A stretch of DNA of 64,000 bases, taken from contig NW_001799647.1 of assembly GCF_000165425.1 (NCBI RefSeq), forward strand, positions 1 through 64,000, in the 5' to 3' direction. Within the stretch, counting starts at the first letter, position 1. Each line of letters opens with the position of its first letter. Position numbers and translations under genes: made by a program. The notes below the pieces were generated by a model. It worked only from the letters and a program-made list of their open reading frames with translations. It did no database searches and was not told where the DNA came from. Source of the stretch: Paramecium tetraurelia (Eukaryota > Ciliophora > Oligohymenophorea > Peniculida > Parameciidae). Positions 1-11,801 of this stretch are shown here, in pieces.

Positions 1-66
1 AGACCCAACCCCAACCCCAAACCCAAACCCAAACCCACACTTAAACCCAACCCAAACCCAAACCCC
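1..66. repeat. Macronuclear telomere, C-rich strand
   Basis: Bases 1-66 are irregular tandem CCCAAA and CCCCAA units with a few variant units, reading into unique sequence near base 67. Mixed C3A3/C4A2 repeats are the known Paramecium telomere. The C-rich strand reads 5'->3' from the left edge, so this is the left end of a macronuclear chromosome. The degenerate units near positions 36-46 fit the error-prone telomere addition known in this genus. Confidence 0.95.
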
Positions 67-843
67 TGCTTGGCCTAATATTTAAGTAGTGAAAGTAAGC
101 GATGTCTACATCGTTGATCACATGATAATTTTAATTTAATATAGATATACTGAATTAAGCTTGGTTTTCACTCAGTGGAATTGCTTAAGTAATATATTTA
201 AGCTATGCAACAAAATAAAAGTATGGTTGTTGTTTTATCCAACACAACTCGATTAAAAAGAAGCATTTGAAAAAATGACTATATGCTAAAAAAAATGAAA
301 TTTGAAAGTGGCATAGACATGAAGCAACAGTCAATTAATTGATGCGTTATTGTCATAAAAAACGCTTAGCAATTACTAGATATTTAGGAATATTTGAGAA
401 CTTAAAACAATGGCTGCATAATTTCATATATTTCTTAATATTTTAATAATCTAAGCAACTCCTGATGAATTCACATTGACTTTGCGAAAGTCTTCAGCCA
501 TCATTACTGTGATAGGTTTTGAGCCTATACTTATACGAATTTAAAAACCAAGTCCAAACCAATATCCAAAACGGGTTGCTTAACCCCAATGCGAATCTGA
601 AACTTTGTCTCTAACCATTTAATTGTTGGGCATTTTATATTTTTTATATAATGTGCACTTTATCCTTAGTGAGTGTTTATGTTTGACACGTTAGTCACCT
701 ACACCTGAAATTTAGATGAAAGCCCTGAACTAAAACAACTGATGATTTAGGATGGCTCCCTTTTGAGGTAGTAGTAATCCTTGAAATTTTTTTAAAAGGA
801 ACCAACTGAATATCTTGTAATAATGACTAGAATGAAAACTTCA
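67..843. other. Subtelomeric region, no gene seen
   Basis: AT-rich sequence next to the telomere. All frames are interrupted by TGA at short intervals and no conserved protein motif is visible. There is no obvious tandem repeat apart from the telomere itself. Confidence 0.5.
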
Positions 844-1089
844 TCAACTTTCAATCCATTCTGCTAGTGATGCAGTGATATTTGATTGGGTATATCTTCT
901 TTCTATATCATTTCTTTCATGCACATCTTGTGAAGAAGATGCAGTAGACTGCAACGCCCTTTCACAAAGTGTATCGATTAAAAGTTCATTATTAAGAATA
1001 TCTCTAAACTGTTCAGATATCTTCGTATGGAATGTAGCAGTAGTGGTGTTCTGTTTTGTAAGGAAATTGAAGCTTAGTTTGAAAGCCAT
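844..1089 (-). CDS. Possible small subtelomeric gene, 81 aa, unknown
   Basis: An open frame from ATG at 1089 to TGA at 844-846 encodes a soluble 81-residue protein starting MAFKLSFNFL. It is polar with no membrane segment and no family I recognise. The composition looks protein-like (mixed charged residues, few rare codons), but all its glutamines are CAA or CAG. That is odd, because real genes in this window mostly use TAA and TAG for Gln, so it may be a chance or decayed frame. It stands alone in the gene-poor subtelomere. Confidence 0.3.
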   Translation of the reverse strand: MAFKLSFNFLTKQNTTTATFHTKISEQFRDILNNELLIDTLCERALQSTASSSQDVHERNDIERRYTQSNITASLAEWIES

Positions 1090-2675
1090 GGAAAAAAAGA
1101 TTCATAAAATAATTGATCTAAGCTTAGAGTGGCTTAGATAGATTACTCAAATAAAATTAATTATAAAATGGCTAAGCCTTATTTTTAATGAAATTTAGAA
1201 TCGAAATAAAATAACAACCTTCATTATATGATCAAGAATTTGTAAACTTTTAACAATTTTTGATACCATATTAATAATTAATACCCTAATTTATTAAAAA
1301 TATAATTAATCATTGATTTTTCTCTAAATTTAACCAGAATTTAATTGTAATTTTATATCAAGAAATATAAACATCTTTTATTAATTGAGAATTATTAGGA
1401 GGAAAAACTTGAATTTATATTATTGAATGTTAAAATCATAGTTAATTACTATATTTTAGAAATTATGATTAAATCTTTTTTGTTTAATATTATATGAAGC
1501 TTTTTTGTCTGTAAAATAAAAATTGATAATAAAATTTATCAATTTAATAAAAAAAGTGTAATTAATTGGAAATTTCTCTTTGAAAATATTAAAGCAATAA
1601 ACAAAACCAAAAATTATCAATATATACATTTAAGCTTAAAACAAAAAATTTTCATATAATTTTATAGTTTGCCTCATAACAAAAATCATAATTTTAATTT
1701 CTAATACATTAAATTAATCAACTTTTAAACAATAGCACTTAATAATATTATTTATGATTTAATTCCACTAAATCTATTGCTTGCATCAATAATCAGCCTG
1801 CTTATTGGAATTGAAATAGAATACATAAGGTTTTTTTTGAATAGCATACTTTAAGATTTTAAACATTGTATTAAAAATGTGGACTTTAAATATCAGATTT
1901 ATATTGTAATTATTGGTGCTTTCTATGACCAAAATAAGAATCTAGAATATCTTATAAGAAATCTGCTATTGGATTACTTATTTGATAATTGGAAGTTTTA
2001 TAAATTATAATAAATTCTAAAAATTATAGTCAACTTATAATCAAATTTATAGTAAATAATTGATAATTATCATATAGTACCTCTTTACCTTAGTCAATTA
2101 AGCAAATAATACATATCCATTAAATCTACACAATGATATTTGGAAGTTTATATACAATAGAGATATTGTCACTCATGAAGGAGGGAAGTGTATAAATAAC
2201 ATCATAGTAGACTTTGATGACCCTTAGAGGCATCATTTGAATTATGTTTTAAAATAAATTTAACAATAAATTTAGAAAAATTATTAAAATAAGAAAAATG
2301 CTTAAGTTAGTTAAAAAATAAATTGAAATAAAAGTCTGGAAATGCATTTTTGAATCATAATAATTTGTAATTCTATAAAAAATTGTAAGAAATCTTTATA
2401 ATTGACTTTGGGTAGTTTAGAGAGAGATTGAATCAAAAATAACAATATGTTACTTATATGTTGTGATTTATTAGAATTTTTGGAAAATATAAAAATTGAT
2501 TTACTAAACTTTAAAAAAACCTCCAAAATTATGTTTTGTTAATAGATTTGCTGAAATAAAGTTATTTAACATTTAAAATTCTTCATTACACAGTTAGAAA
2601 TTTGATACATTATTAAGAACTTGTTTACCTAGTGTTAAGATATTTTCTCTTATATTATGCTAAGTATGACAAAAA
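1090..2675. other. AT-rich subtelomeric sequence, no gene seen
   Basis: Very AT-rich, with frequent TGA in every frame on both strands. I see no conserved motif, RNA gene or long repeat. It is longer than the usual gap between genes in this window. Confidence 0.5.
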
Positions 2676-3209
2676 ATGGTAAGAATTTGCCAAAAAATTG
2701 ATACATCACACACATTAATATATTTTATATATTATTCAATAATCCTTTTGTTATTTCGATTTGTCTTAAATTGCCTTTACCAAAGAGCAACAATCACGCC
2801 TGTACCGCAAACACTAAAAGATGATAGATTGGTTCCCATAAACATTTCAATTACATCTCCATAAATAACTTGTGACTAACCTAACATGGATATTTCTGTA
2901 AGGCTCCATTTCATATATGCTCTATTCATCAACAGCTATATAATATATGAGGTAGACCCAATCAACATTAACATAGAAATTTCAAATTAATTTGGTACTA
3001 ATCATTATTGAGACGGAATAATCAACAGAGTCACGGATGTCACTGCGATCGATATAATTGAAAAGTATTATAGAATAACTAATTAATTTACTTAGATCAA
3101 ATAAATTTATATCGACTTAGCTGGGGTATTTATTAATACTTATATTATTGATGAGAATATTGCAGTAGATATCATTTATATTATTCCACTCAATTAAGTC
3201 GCTAATTGA
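2676..3209 (+). pseudogene. Decayed protein-coding remnant, unidentified
   Basis: From ATG at 2676 a frame runs 112 codons to TGA at 3009-3011. It starts with a hydrophobic stretch of about 20 residues after the first dozen and continues with a polar, protein-like segment. Just past that stop another frame (about 3012-3209) continues in a similar style (for example DLAGVFINTYIIDENIAVD) and ends at TGA. Two adjacent protein-like stretches in different frames near a telomere suggest a frameshifted gene relic. The family is not recognised; chance open frames remain possible. Confidence 0.3.
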
Positions 3210-4434
3210 TTTTCCCTTTTTTGATAGCGGGAGGTTAACTAATGAGAAAGATTCCAAAAAAGCAAATAAACAAGTTAACAAATAAACCCAACTAAAACTT
3301 TTCTTTTTTCAAATAATATATCGCCATTAGAGATGTCCCATAGAAACATATTGTTACTCAACATCCAAATATACTTCTCATAAATAATTTTTGATACATT
3401 TTGAAGTAAATTCATAAAGCCTTATTTTTTGATTGCTAGTCACTGCAAAGTTGGGCAAACACGTAATTATCTCTCTAAAATATACAATTTATGATGAAGG
3501 AATATGCGATATCATCTTACTAAGCATTGAATTTATTGAAAACAGTAGTGAACTCTTGTAAGAATGTCATAAAATGGGGCATATCGAGGCTGCCTAAGTT
3601 CAAGTTAATTGATTGCTTATTTTATAGCATATAAAAAATCATCCATAAATAAAATCAGTTTAAGATTAAATATTGAAAAACTAATTTAAATGCTATCATT
3701 AATAACAACTAAGCCAATTATATAACGCAAAGACCCAGTATGAGGCAACAATTGGCTTGAGTTCATTTTTATATTTTCAGAATTTCTGTTATTACTGACT
3801 ATCTCACAAGTATGGCTTTTTTGAGATGAGCTATATTAATTTGGAACCTCGACATAGATTGATGAATTTTTTATTTGGATTTTTTTATTCGCTTCCTTTA
3901 TTAAGCAATTTAATAGAAGCCTTAGACTCTTAATCATGTTATAAAAATGCTTTTCCATTTTTTCAAATATTATTTAAAGAAATTAAAAATAAGAAATAAG
4001 TAATATAAGTAATCATAAATAATTATAATAATTGTTCTTATTGAATACATTTTAGTCATCTTAGCGATATTAGATTGATCAAATGAGCTTGATTTATGAT
4101 TTTCTGATATTGTAATTGAAAAAAACAAATAACTATTATCTACGATGAGATTAATTTGTAGTTATAATGATTTTAAAGTTTACTTATTATAAAATCAGTA
4201 ACTGTTATTGATTATTTGGTTCATTTTAGAAATTAGAATTAGGTGATTGCGATAGTAAATTTTTGAGGTGCTTCATTTGTGATAAAATGACTTTTTATCT
4301 ATACCTATGTATTAATTTATTTCGAACAATATAATATAAGTATATCATAAATATAAACATCAAAGGATCTGAGGAGTTTATTTGATAAAAGTATTAGAAT
4401 ATTGATATAATTAATTATTTTACACGAATAAAAA
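3210..4434. other. Intergenic, no gene seen
   Basis: AT-rich sequence between the decayed frame and the first solid gene. No frame free of TGA for more than a short distance shows recognisable protein features. Confidence 0.5.
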
Positions 4435-7400
4435 ATGAAATAAGATGACCTTCACTCGCCTAGTCTTTGTGGGTATCTTAATTTTTTCCACATTTTGGGA
4501 GAGATGGAATCATAAAATCTGATTTCTTTATAAGAGAAAAAGATCGTGAAATAAAAATTGACAGTCAAGGATCCCGCACTATTAGTATTTTTATCAAAAT
4601 AACATGATGATAATCAAATGAAGGAAATGCTGTTATCCTACATTTCTTAGCTTCAGATGCCTATATCTAAATCATAAACCTAGGAATTGAGTCCATCAAA
4701 AAAGTATGAGGGATAAATTTTAGTAATGCATAATTTTATCTTAGACTCAAACTGTAAAAATGATCGATTAGTTAATCAAATAGTTGAACAGTATGTTCCA
4801 AAACTCAAATTAACAGGTATATAAAATTTTACAAATCAAAATTAGATGAATGAAGAGTTTAGAGACAAAATTTAGAAATTGCGGAGACTTTTGTATTAGA
4901 TTGATTAACAGGAAGAAATTGATATCACTATTAATTAGTAATTGCAGTAGATTTACTAGCTAATAAAAGTAATTTTGTCATAATGCTTAGCAAAGGTATT
5001 CACGTTATATGAATTCACTACTTTTATTGATGGATGAAAAAGTTGAACCAAAAGATATTTAAGAATTCCTGAAGACTTTTTTGAACTAATTAATAGGTTG
5101 TACATCCTATGGTTACATAATAATCAAAGAAGAAGTAGTATCATTACACAGGGATGAAAAATATGAATAATTGGATTTAGATGAGTAATGTCAAAGAGAA
5201 TTGCAAAATCTCACAAACATTACAGAAATTCAACAACTTGAATCCTTGAGGAAATATTTTAGGAATGGAGAATATATATTAAAGTTGTCTCAAACCTAAT
5301 ATTTTACAATGCAATTAGATTAAAGTTTCACTTAGTTTGTCATGTTGGCAAGTAAATACAAGTATTTAGATTCAATTATCGACCTTGCTCAATTTGTGAT
5401 TTATACTGAACAATAAATTAAAGTTCAATATTTTAGCATTTTATCAATTGGTGATACTGTGTTAGAAATAGGATTGGAGATAGTAAGATGCTCAAAGTAT
5501 TTATTAATCGAATAAATATTATCAATAATTAATGGACAATATCAAATACAATAAATTAATGAATACTAGCCTAGTGTAGTTACTTTTAAGTTTAAGGATT
5601 CGTAATCTCAATACCTATTTTCTACGAATATGGACTTAAAGAAACCTTAGGATTTGATAATTTACAATCAAGTCAACCAACTATATCAAAGATATCAACA
5701 ATTTATAAAGTAATGCTATGAGAGAATGTCCTTTTATAAATATTTCCTTAGATCGAAGAGTCTTTTCATGATTGATTTTGATAAATAAGGAAGATTAAGG
5801 TTTTTGAGTAAGGCACTGCCTCAAAAAATAAAGCAGTAATTTAATATTGATAAAACACAGATCGATTAGACTTACAAGTAAATCTTTAACTCAAATCAAT
5901 CAATGATACAAACAATTGAAACCTATATTAGTAATTCTAAGTGGAAATTGAATTAACAAGAAGATGAATCAAATAAAATATTCGAAATCTTCATAAGGAA
6001 AGAGGAGAAACAATTTAAAGGATTTACTTTAATCGTATCAGAGAATGATTGGGTAAGGAGAAAAGCACAGCCTCCAAATTCAGGAAGTTTAGTTAAACAA
6101 TAGTTATTACAAACAGAAACCATGGATTATATTAAGAAACTAGAAGAATTCAATCCTGATATCAGGAATTCAGTTGTGGCTATGTATATGCCTTAAACTC
6201 AGGAATTTAATTCAGTTTAATAATAGTCATAAAAGACTCCAACCTTGGTTTTTAGAAAGATAAAAAAAGACTAAGTGGTTGGAAAGAATAGTTTCCTTTT
6301 CAAATAAAGAGAGGAGGAGAAAAAGTCTATGAAAGTCAATCCGAATAAATTTAATGAATCTCATTTAAGTATTAAAGAGCAAGATATCATCTTAGATTCT
6401 CTAGATTTTAATATTCATTAGGTATCAATATTATTATTTATTCTTTAGATAAATAATATGATTGAAAAGCAAAGATTGGTTTGGTCAATTTTGGCAAGAG
6501 GCAATTTCATATAAATGTTTGGCATTCCTTCAGAAAAATTAGTCACATTCTTAAATGAATTGGAAACTCAATATAATATGAATAATAATCCTTATCATAA
6601 TTATGACCATGGGATTGCAGTGATGTAATCTGTAAATTGTTTTGTCAAATAATTATTGCAACACTTAGGAGAACACTTATTTAATAATATCACTAGATTC
6701 TGTTTATTGCTTTCTGGACTTTGCCATGATGTAGCCCACACTGGTAAAACAAATGCCTATGAAGCTAACTCTTTGAGTAGTCTAGCTATCAGGTATCATG
6801 ATAGAGTGGTGAGTATTTTTATTAATATTTTAGGTGTTGGAATAACATCATGCAGCCACAACTGTCAAAATTCTTAGAGATTCATCGACAAATATCTTAT
6901 GCAATTTTTCAGATCAAGATTTTAGAACATTTAGAAAATAATTGATATCTAATATTCTGGCCACAGACATGTAAGAACATTTTAAGATGCTGAAAGAATT
7001 TGAATCTCGAATAGAGTAATATGGAAATGATCCAGAAGATTTATCTTTGCTTTGTGGAATGATAACCCACACTGCAGATTTCAATGGTACTGCTCGAAAG
7101 TGGCCTCAGAGTTAACTTTGGAGTGAGAAGATCAATTAGGAGTACAGAGCATAATATGAGGATGAGGGAAAGAAAGGGTATCCTCAATAGCCATTTATGA
7201 AGGACCTAGATAAAGTATATGTCTATCCTAAACTTTATAGTTGCATGTTATGTCTAAGAATGAAATGGGATTCATAAAGGTAATTGTGAGACCATTATAT
7301 CATCAAATGAATATTTTTGGAAAAGGAGCTTTCTAAATCTGTGTAAATAATTTAGATGAAACAATCCTGGAATGGGACAAATTGTACTAAAAAGGGATAT

Positions 7401-7447
7401 AAGAATTGGAACAATAAGAATAATAACAAAAACAGGAGTCTAAATGA
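4435..7447 (+). CDS. 3',5'-cyclic nucleotide phosphodiesterase, class I
   Basis: About 979 aa after removing three introns (4969-4990, 22 nt; 6809-6833, 25 nt; 7215-7240, 26 nt). The C-terminal third is a class I PDE catalytic domain that hydrolyses cAMP and/or cGMP: the metal-site signature PYHNYDHGIAVMQS, the HD motif LSGLCHDVAHTGKTNAYEAN, LEQHHAATV after intron 2, GMITHTADFNGTARKW, and the terminal helix ending in MGFIKVIVRPLY. The region before it (roughly residues 1-600) is long and Gln-rich and may hold GAF-like sensory domains; I cannot prove this. Start chosen as the first ATG of the frame. Paramecium controls ciliary beating with cyclic nucleotides, which fits a signal-terminating role (inference). 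No frameshift was seen. Confidence 0.93.
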
Positions 7448-7568
7448 TAAAATTAATGATTTCATTTAATCATATTTTAATTTATTTTTTAATGAACTGT
7501 TTTATCAAATTATTTTAACAATAAAATGATGATAAATTAATTGAGTAATTAGTGTATCCTTATAAATT

Positions 7569-8119
7569 ATGAAAATTCTCATCACATTGAAAATCTCTTA
7601 ATTAATTTTACCATAGCAATATTATTACTGTGGTTTATTAAGATTCTGATTCCTATACTATTGATCCTCATCTACAGATTTCTCTAGTCGCAATAAGACT
7701 AAAAGTTATATTTTTACAAGAATCGCATATTTACATTAATAAAGGATAATTCCAATGTTTTAGCTCTCTTAAACATCAGTGTTTATCAATATTAAAGAAG
7801 CCATATGGGTTTGATTAAATATCTATCAGTAAAAAAAAGCTTATAAGTCTTTATTAAATTGTTTATTCAAGACATTGATGATTAAGCCTCTTCGACTATA
7901 CCTATTTCGTTTCTATTGGTTTTTGCAATTTTACATAAGCAAAATTGCCATATTAATTATTGTGATGTAAATATCTATGTATTAAGTTATTAATAGGACA
8001 ATCTGAGATTATTACCCTTGAGCAATGTTACAATTTAATTTTAGATAGTTTCTCATTTAAATCGATGGCTAAATATATTGCCTTTAAGATCTAACAACTT
8101 CACGAGGAGATTGAAATGA
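7569..8119 (+). pseudogene. Possible small gene or remnant in the 7448-8491 gap
   Basis: Between the phosphodiesterase and the bZIP gene two protein-like stretches lie in different frames. One covers about 7621-7846; the other runs from about 7868 to TGA at 8117-8119 and includes a hydrophobic SFLLVFAILH segment. A 25-nt element at 7847-7871 (GTC...CAAG) would join them in frame, so a spliced gene is conceivable, but no good start codon leads into the first stretch. The family is not recognised. The rest of 7448-8491 shows nothing. Confidence 0.22.
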
Positions 8120-8491
8120 GTTTAGCATAAAAAAGTTGTTATGAGAATTATTATAAAACAAGTTGATATGTATGAGCTAGCTATAAAATATATGATCAAA
8201 TATGTTCGAATACTTTATGAGTTAAGATACATATTTTAGTATGTTAGAATAGTAATATCCTTGTTTGCATATTTCTATAATATTTCTAATGCATCAGATA
8301 AGTTATTTGGAATCTGTAGTAATTTTGTTGTAATGATTCAAAATAAGGTTTTTTTCAATATTGAAAATAGAGTTATCCTTCCATACTAAATTTTTGGGTG
8401 ATTAGAATTATTATGATCTATCACATTCAAATTTATATGATGTTCAATACGATATCAAGTTTTTAATAATATTGTTTTTATTTAAAAATAA

Positions 8492-9240
8492 TCAAATAAC
8501 TTTTTTCTTTTTTAATTTACTTTTTAAAAACACTTTATAGACAACGTAGAGAGCATAGACAAGCCAAAGAGCTATGGCTGAACCGAATAAAAAGGGTTTG
8601 ATGGAATGAGTGACTGTGATTGGAGCTGAAATGATTGGATCATTTGTTAGTTCCTTTGCCCCCATTATGGATTCCTTTGATTCTAATTCTCCACCATTTA
8701 GAAATGCAAAACCTAATATAACTGAGAAGGCAGTCAAAGTAGCTAAATGACTATTTTTGGTAGTGTCTCTTTATAAAGTGTTATCACTTTGATGTGGTTG
8801 AGATTACATAATAAGGTTTTACATAAATTCAACCTATTGTTTTAGAACAACATTTTCAGCCTGCAATTTGGCATTCAGCATTTAGAGATGTTGGTTCTCT
8901 TGCTTCATGTCAATAAGTTCTTATTCCATATCCTGGACATAATTCTTTTACCTTCCTCGAACTCTATTAGCAGATTCTCTATTCTATAGTTTCCTTTGAT
9001 AGGATTCATGAATTACTTTCTAATTTTCTTATATTATTCCGGATTGTCTTCGTATCTATATACAATGTTGTTTTCGTAGATTGGTTCATATTTTTTGGCA
9101 ATGTTTTTCTTCTTAATCTACACATTTTTTTAGTGAGTATCATCGGATGACATGCCACTATCTCTACTACTGGTGAATTGATATTGACATGATTGATAGC
9201 AATTGTCTTCAAAATCAAGGTTAAAGAAATCGTCTGTCAT
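8492..9240 (-). CDS. bZIP transcription factor with C-terminal hydrophobic tail
   Basis: About 249 aa from ATG at 9240 to TGA at 8492-8494. After an acidic N-terminus (MTDDFFNLDFEDN) comes a bZIP domain with basic region RKLQNRESANRVRGRQKNY and a leucine/hydrophobic heptad zipper. The C-terminal part holds a hydrophobic stretch (SVILGFAF) and a strong membrane-helix candidate (FLFGSAIALWLVYALYVVYK) followed by a Lys-rich tail. This order (DNA-binding domain, then a late membrane segment) is that of membrane-tethered bZIP factors such as ATF6, CREB3 and plant bZIP17/28, which are cleaved to reach the nucleus; that role here is inference. The basic region is one frame off the N-terminus; adding one A to the run at 9017-9019 repairs it. 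A 44-nt intron is a weaker alternative. Confidence 0.85.
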
Positions 9241-9337
9241 TTTATTTATATTATAAATATTCCTAATTTTCCTTGTCAGATTAATCAAGAATTGTAAATT
9301 ATGAATAAATTATATAAAAATATAAATTCCGCGCTCA

Positions 9338-10310
9338 ATGGAAAACAATTTAATTTGGTTAGAAAAATATCGTCCAAAAACTCTGGATGAGGTTCATGGC
9401 AACTCAGATATCGTTGATAAACTTAGAGCAATAGCAAAAATGGGAAATCTACCCAATATCATATTGGTTGGCCCGCCAGGAATAGGAAAAACAAGCAGTG
9501 TTCTATGTCTAGCCAGATAAATATTGGGGGATTCAATAAAAGAAAGTGTTCTTGAATTGAATGCATCTGATGATAGAGGCATAGAAACAGTGAGAGAGCA
9601 AATAAAAGGATTTGCATAAAAGAAAGTCAATTTGCAGGAAGGATAGCATAAAATAGTAATTCTAGATGAAGCTGACAGTTTAACAGAAGGTGCATAGTAA
9701 GCTTTAAGAATGATCATAAGTGATTATTCAACATCAACGAGATTTGTATTATCTTGTAATGATTCAACAAAATTGATCGATGCAATCTAAAGTAGATGTT
9801 GTATTCTGAGATTCAATCGATTGGGTGAGAAAGAGATTAGAGATCGATTGTTGGAGATCATAAGTTAAGAGAGTGTTACCTACACTAAGGATGGATTGGA
9901 TGCTTTAACATTTACAGCAGAAGGAGATATGAGACAAGCAATAAACAATTTGTAAGCCACATTTACAGGATTTGGATTAGTCAATAGAGAAAATGTATTC
10001 AAGGTTTGTGATGTGCCTAATGTTGATGATTTGAAGAAGATCTTAGATCATATGTTGAAAGGGGAATTCTAACCAGCATAATCACTTATGAAATCGATTT
10101 TCGATAATGGGTATATGGCTTATGACATCACCAATACATTCAATAAAGTTATCTAAAATCATAATGGGGACAGAGATCTTTAATTTGAATTCTTACGACA
10201 AATTGCTTTTCTTAAAGCTAGAATCTTAGAAGGGATTGCCGACGTTCTTATAGATGTCTGGATTCATTGCTAAATGTTGTAATATATCCAAAAGTTATCA
10301 TAATAAATGA
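9338..10310 (+). CDS. RFC2: Replication factor C small subunit (human RFC2 / yeast Rfc4 type)
   Basis: About 323 aa. AAA+ clamp-loader subunit that helps load PCNA at primer-template junctions. Visible motifs are the RFC box [12 protein letters not shown], Walker A GPPGIGKT, Walker B LDEAD, and the SRC motif in IQSRC that supplies the arginine finger. [16 protein letters not shown] matches the RFC2/Rfc4 branch best. The start is the first ATG, just before the conserved N-terminus. Near the C-terminus the frame breaks: after GIADVL one extra base around 10250 (CTTATAG for an expected CTTTAG) must be skipped to recover the final helix (MSGFIAKCC) and the TGA at 10308-10310. No intron fits. It is a sequencing error or an early lesion in a duplicate copy. 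Confidence 0.93.
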
Positions 10311-10371
10311 TTATATAAATGTTGAATTCCAATTATTTAATTTCTTATTAATAAAAATTTGGCTGTTAGTC

Positions 10372-11713
10372 ATGCAATAATTCTAAGTCTCTAAAAACAA
10401 GCAAATAAGTAAACAATCCCAGTATCTAAAATAGCTAATCCTGCTCAATTATACAATCAATTCTAAGTTCGTTCGCCCTTCACAAATGTTGAGAATAAGA
10501 GTTTGGTGCAAAAGACAGCCAGCGATATGGAAATGGCCAACAAACCAGTAGCTCCAACTAAACAATTAACACATTAGTAAACACCAAATGCATCTGAGTA
10601 TAAAATACAATTCAAAGTTGGAGGGGGAAAGTAAATGTAAAAAGAGGATGCCAATTAATTCAATTCATAAGCTGCTCCTTTTATTCCCATGAGTCCTCAA
10701 TAGCGCCATGAGAATGCTTAAATATTGCAATCACCTCAAAATCGTTAACCATATTTACTTTCACCTCAACATCAATCTCCTTAACTTTAATTCTAATCTC
10801 CAAACACTAAAGACTTGAAACCACAGCAATTCTTTTCGTAAATGTAAACAAATCAATAACCTAAACAAATTGCTCAATAATCTTCCCACGTTTCACCTAC
10901 TCTGATGTCATAAAACTCACAAAAAGTAGTCAATTATACCAATACATTTGCTCTCTAAGAAGAGTTGAAATGTTTACAATAACAAAGTATTAAGATGACC
11001 CAAGAGATTTAGAAATTAGAATCTGAAGCTGAAAGAGTTCAATCAGTCTAATTGATTAAAGAATTAGAGGATAAGATAAAATTGCTTAATTAGATGAATA
11101 AATAATTGTTACTTGATAATACAGAACTAATGAAAGTGCCTAATTTATTGGCATTGCGAGATCTAATAGTCAAATACTAGAATGATAGAAAAGTAGCATA
11201 TAATCAATTGGCAGTCTTGAAAAATGAGATTTAGAATTATCGAATGCGGTGTGAAGAATTGGAAGGAAAAATTAAGAGCGATAATTCTCAAGAATTAGGT
11301 GATTTGGTTTAGGAGTTGGAAAATAAGGTTTAAACTTTGATTTTAGAAAATGATCGAATCAATTTATAATTGAAAAACGGGAGTAATCTTGCTAGTTCAA
11401 TTCAGAAATAAAAGCATGAGAATGACCTTGTCAAGGAGAAATTAATAAAAAGCAGAAAGGAGGAAGAGGCATTGAAATAATCATGTTAAAAGGATGAAAT
11501 AAAATTGAAACTGTATGAGGAGTGTAATGACAAACTGAAATTGCTTCAAGATGAAAATAAAAGATTATAGTAAATTCTAAATGATTCTGAGTTGAATTAA
11601 AATGATTTAAATAGCCTTTAAGAAAAGGTATTAAATATTAAAATATTTAATAGATATAAGTCATAAGGTCGGATAATGATAGAATGATGAGATAACTTAA
11701 AAATAAATAATGA
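10372..11713 (+). CDS. Coiled-coil protein with Gln/Ser/Pro-rich N-terminus
   Basis: About 429 aa, unknown function. Two introns are supported by frame continuity: 10409-10434 and 11628-11653, both 26 nt. The first half is low-complexity and rich in Q, S, P and N with repeated SPQ-type motifs; from about residue 210 to the end it is a long coiled coil with heptad pattern. No enzymatic motif is seen. It lies 61 bp after RFC2 on the same strand. Structural or scaffold proteins of the ciliate cortex or basal bodies often look like this, but no family can be assigned. Confidence 0.8.
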
Positions 11714-11801
11714 TTTACATATATATATATTAATAGTGGATTGTATATGGTTTAGTTTAGATTGGTTTCTACAATAATTATAATATAATTTTCTTTAAAA
11801 G

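Noticed and set aside
8492-8737. Separate small membrane protein
   Set aside because: The frame continues upstream through TAA/TAG (Gln) into the bZIP domain, so it is only the C-terminal part of that protein.
9018-9070. A 44-nt intron in the bZIP gene
   Set aside because: Longer than all well-supported introns here; one missing A in a run gives a better continuous basic region.
10241-10260. Programmed +1 frameshift in RFC2
   Set aside because: No slippery motif or conserved signal is seen, and similar single-base errors occur in many unrelated genes here.
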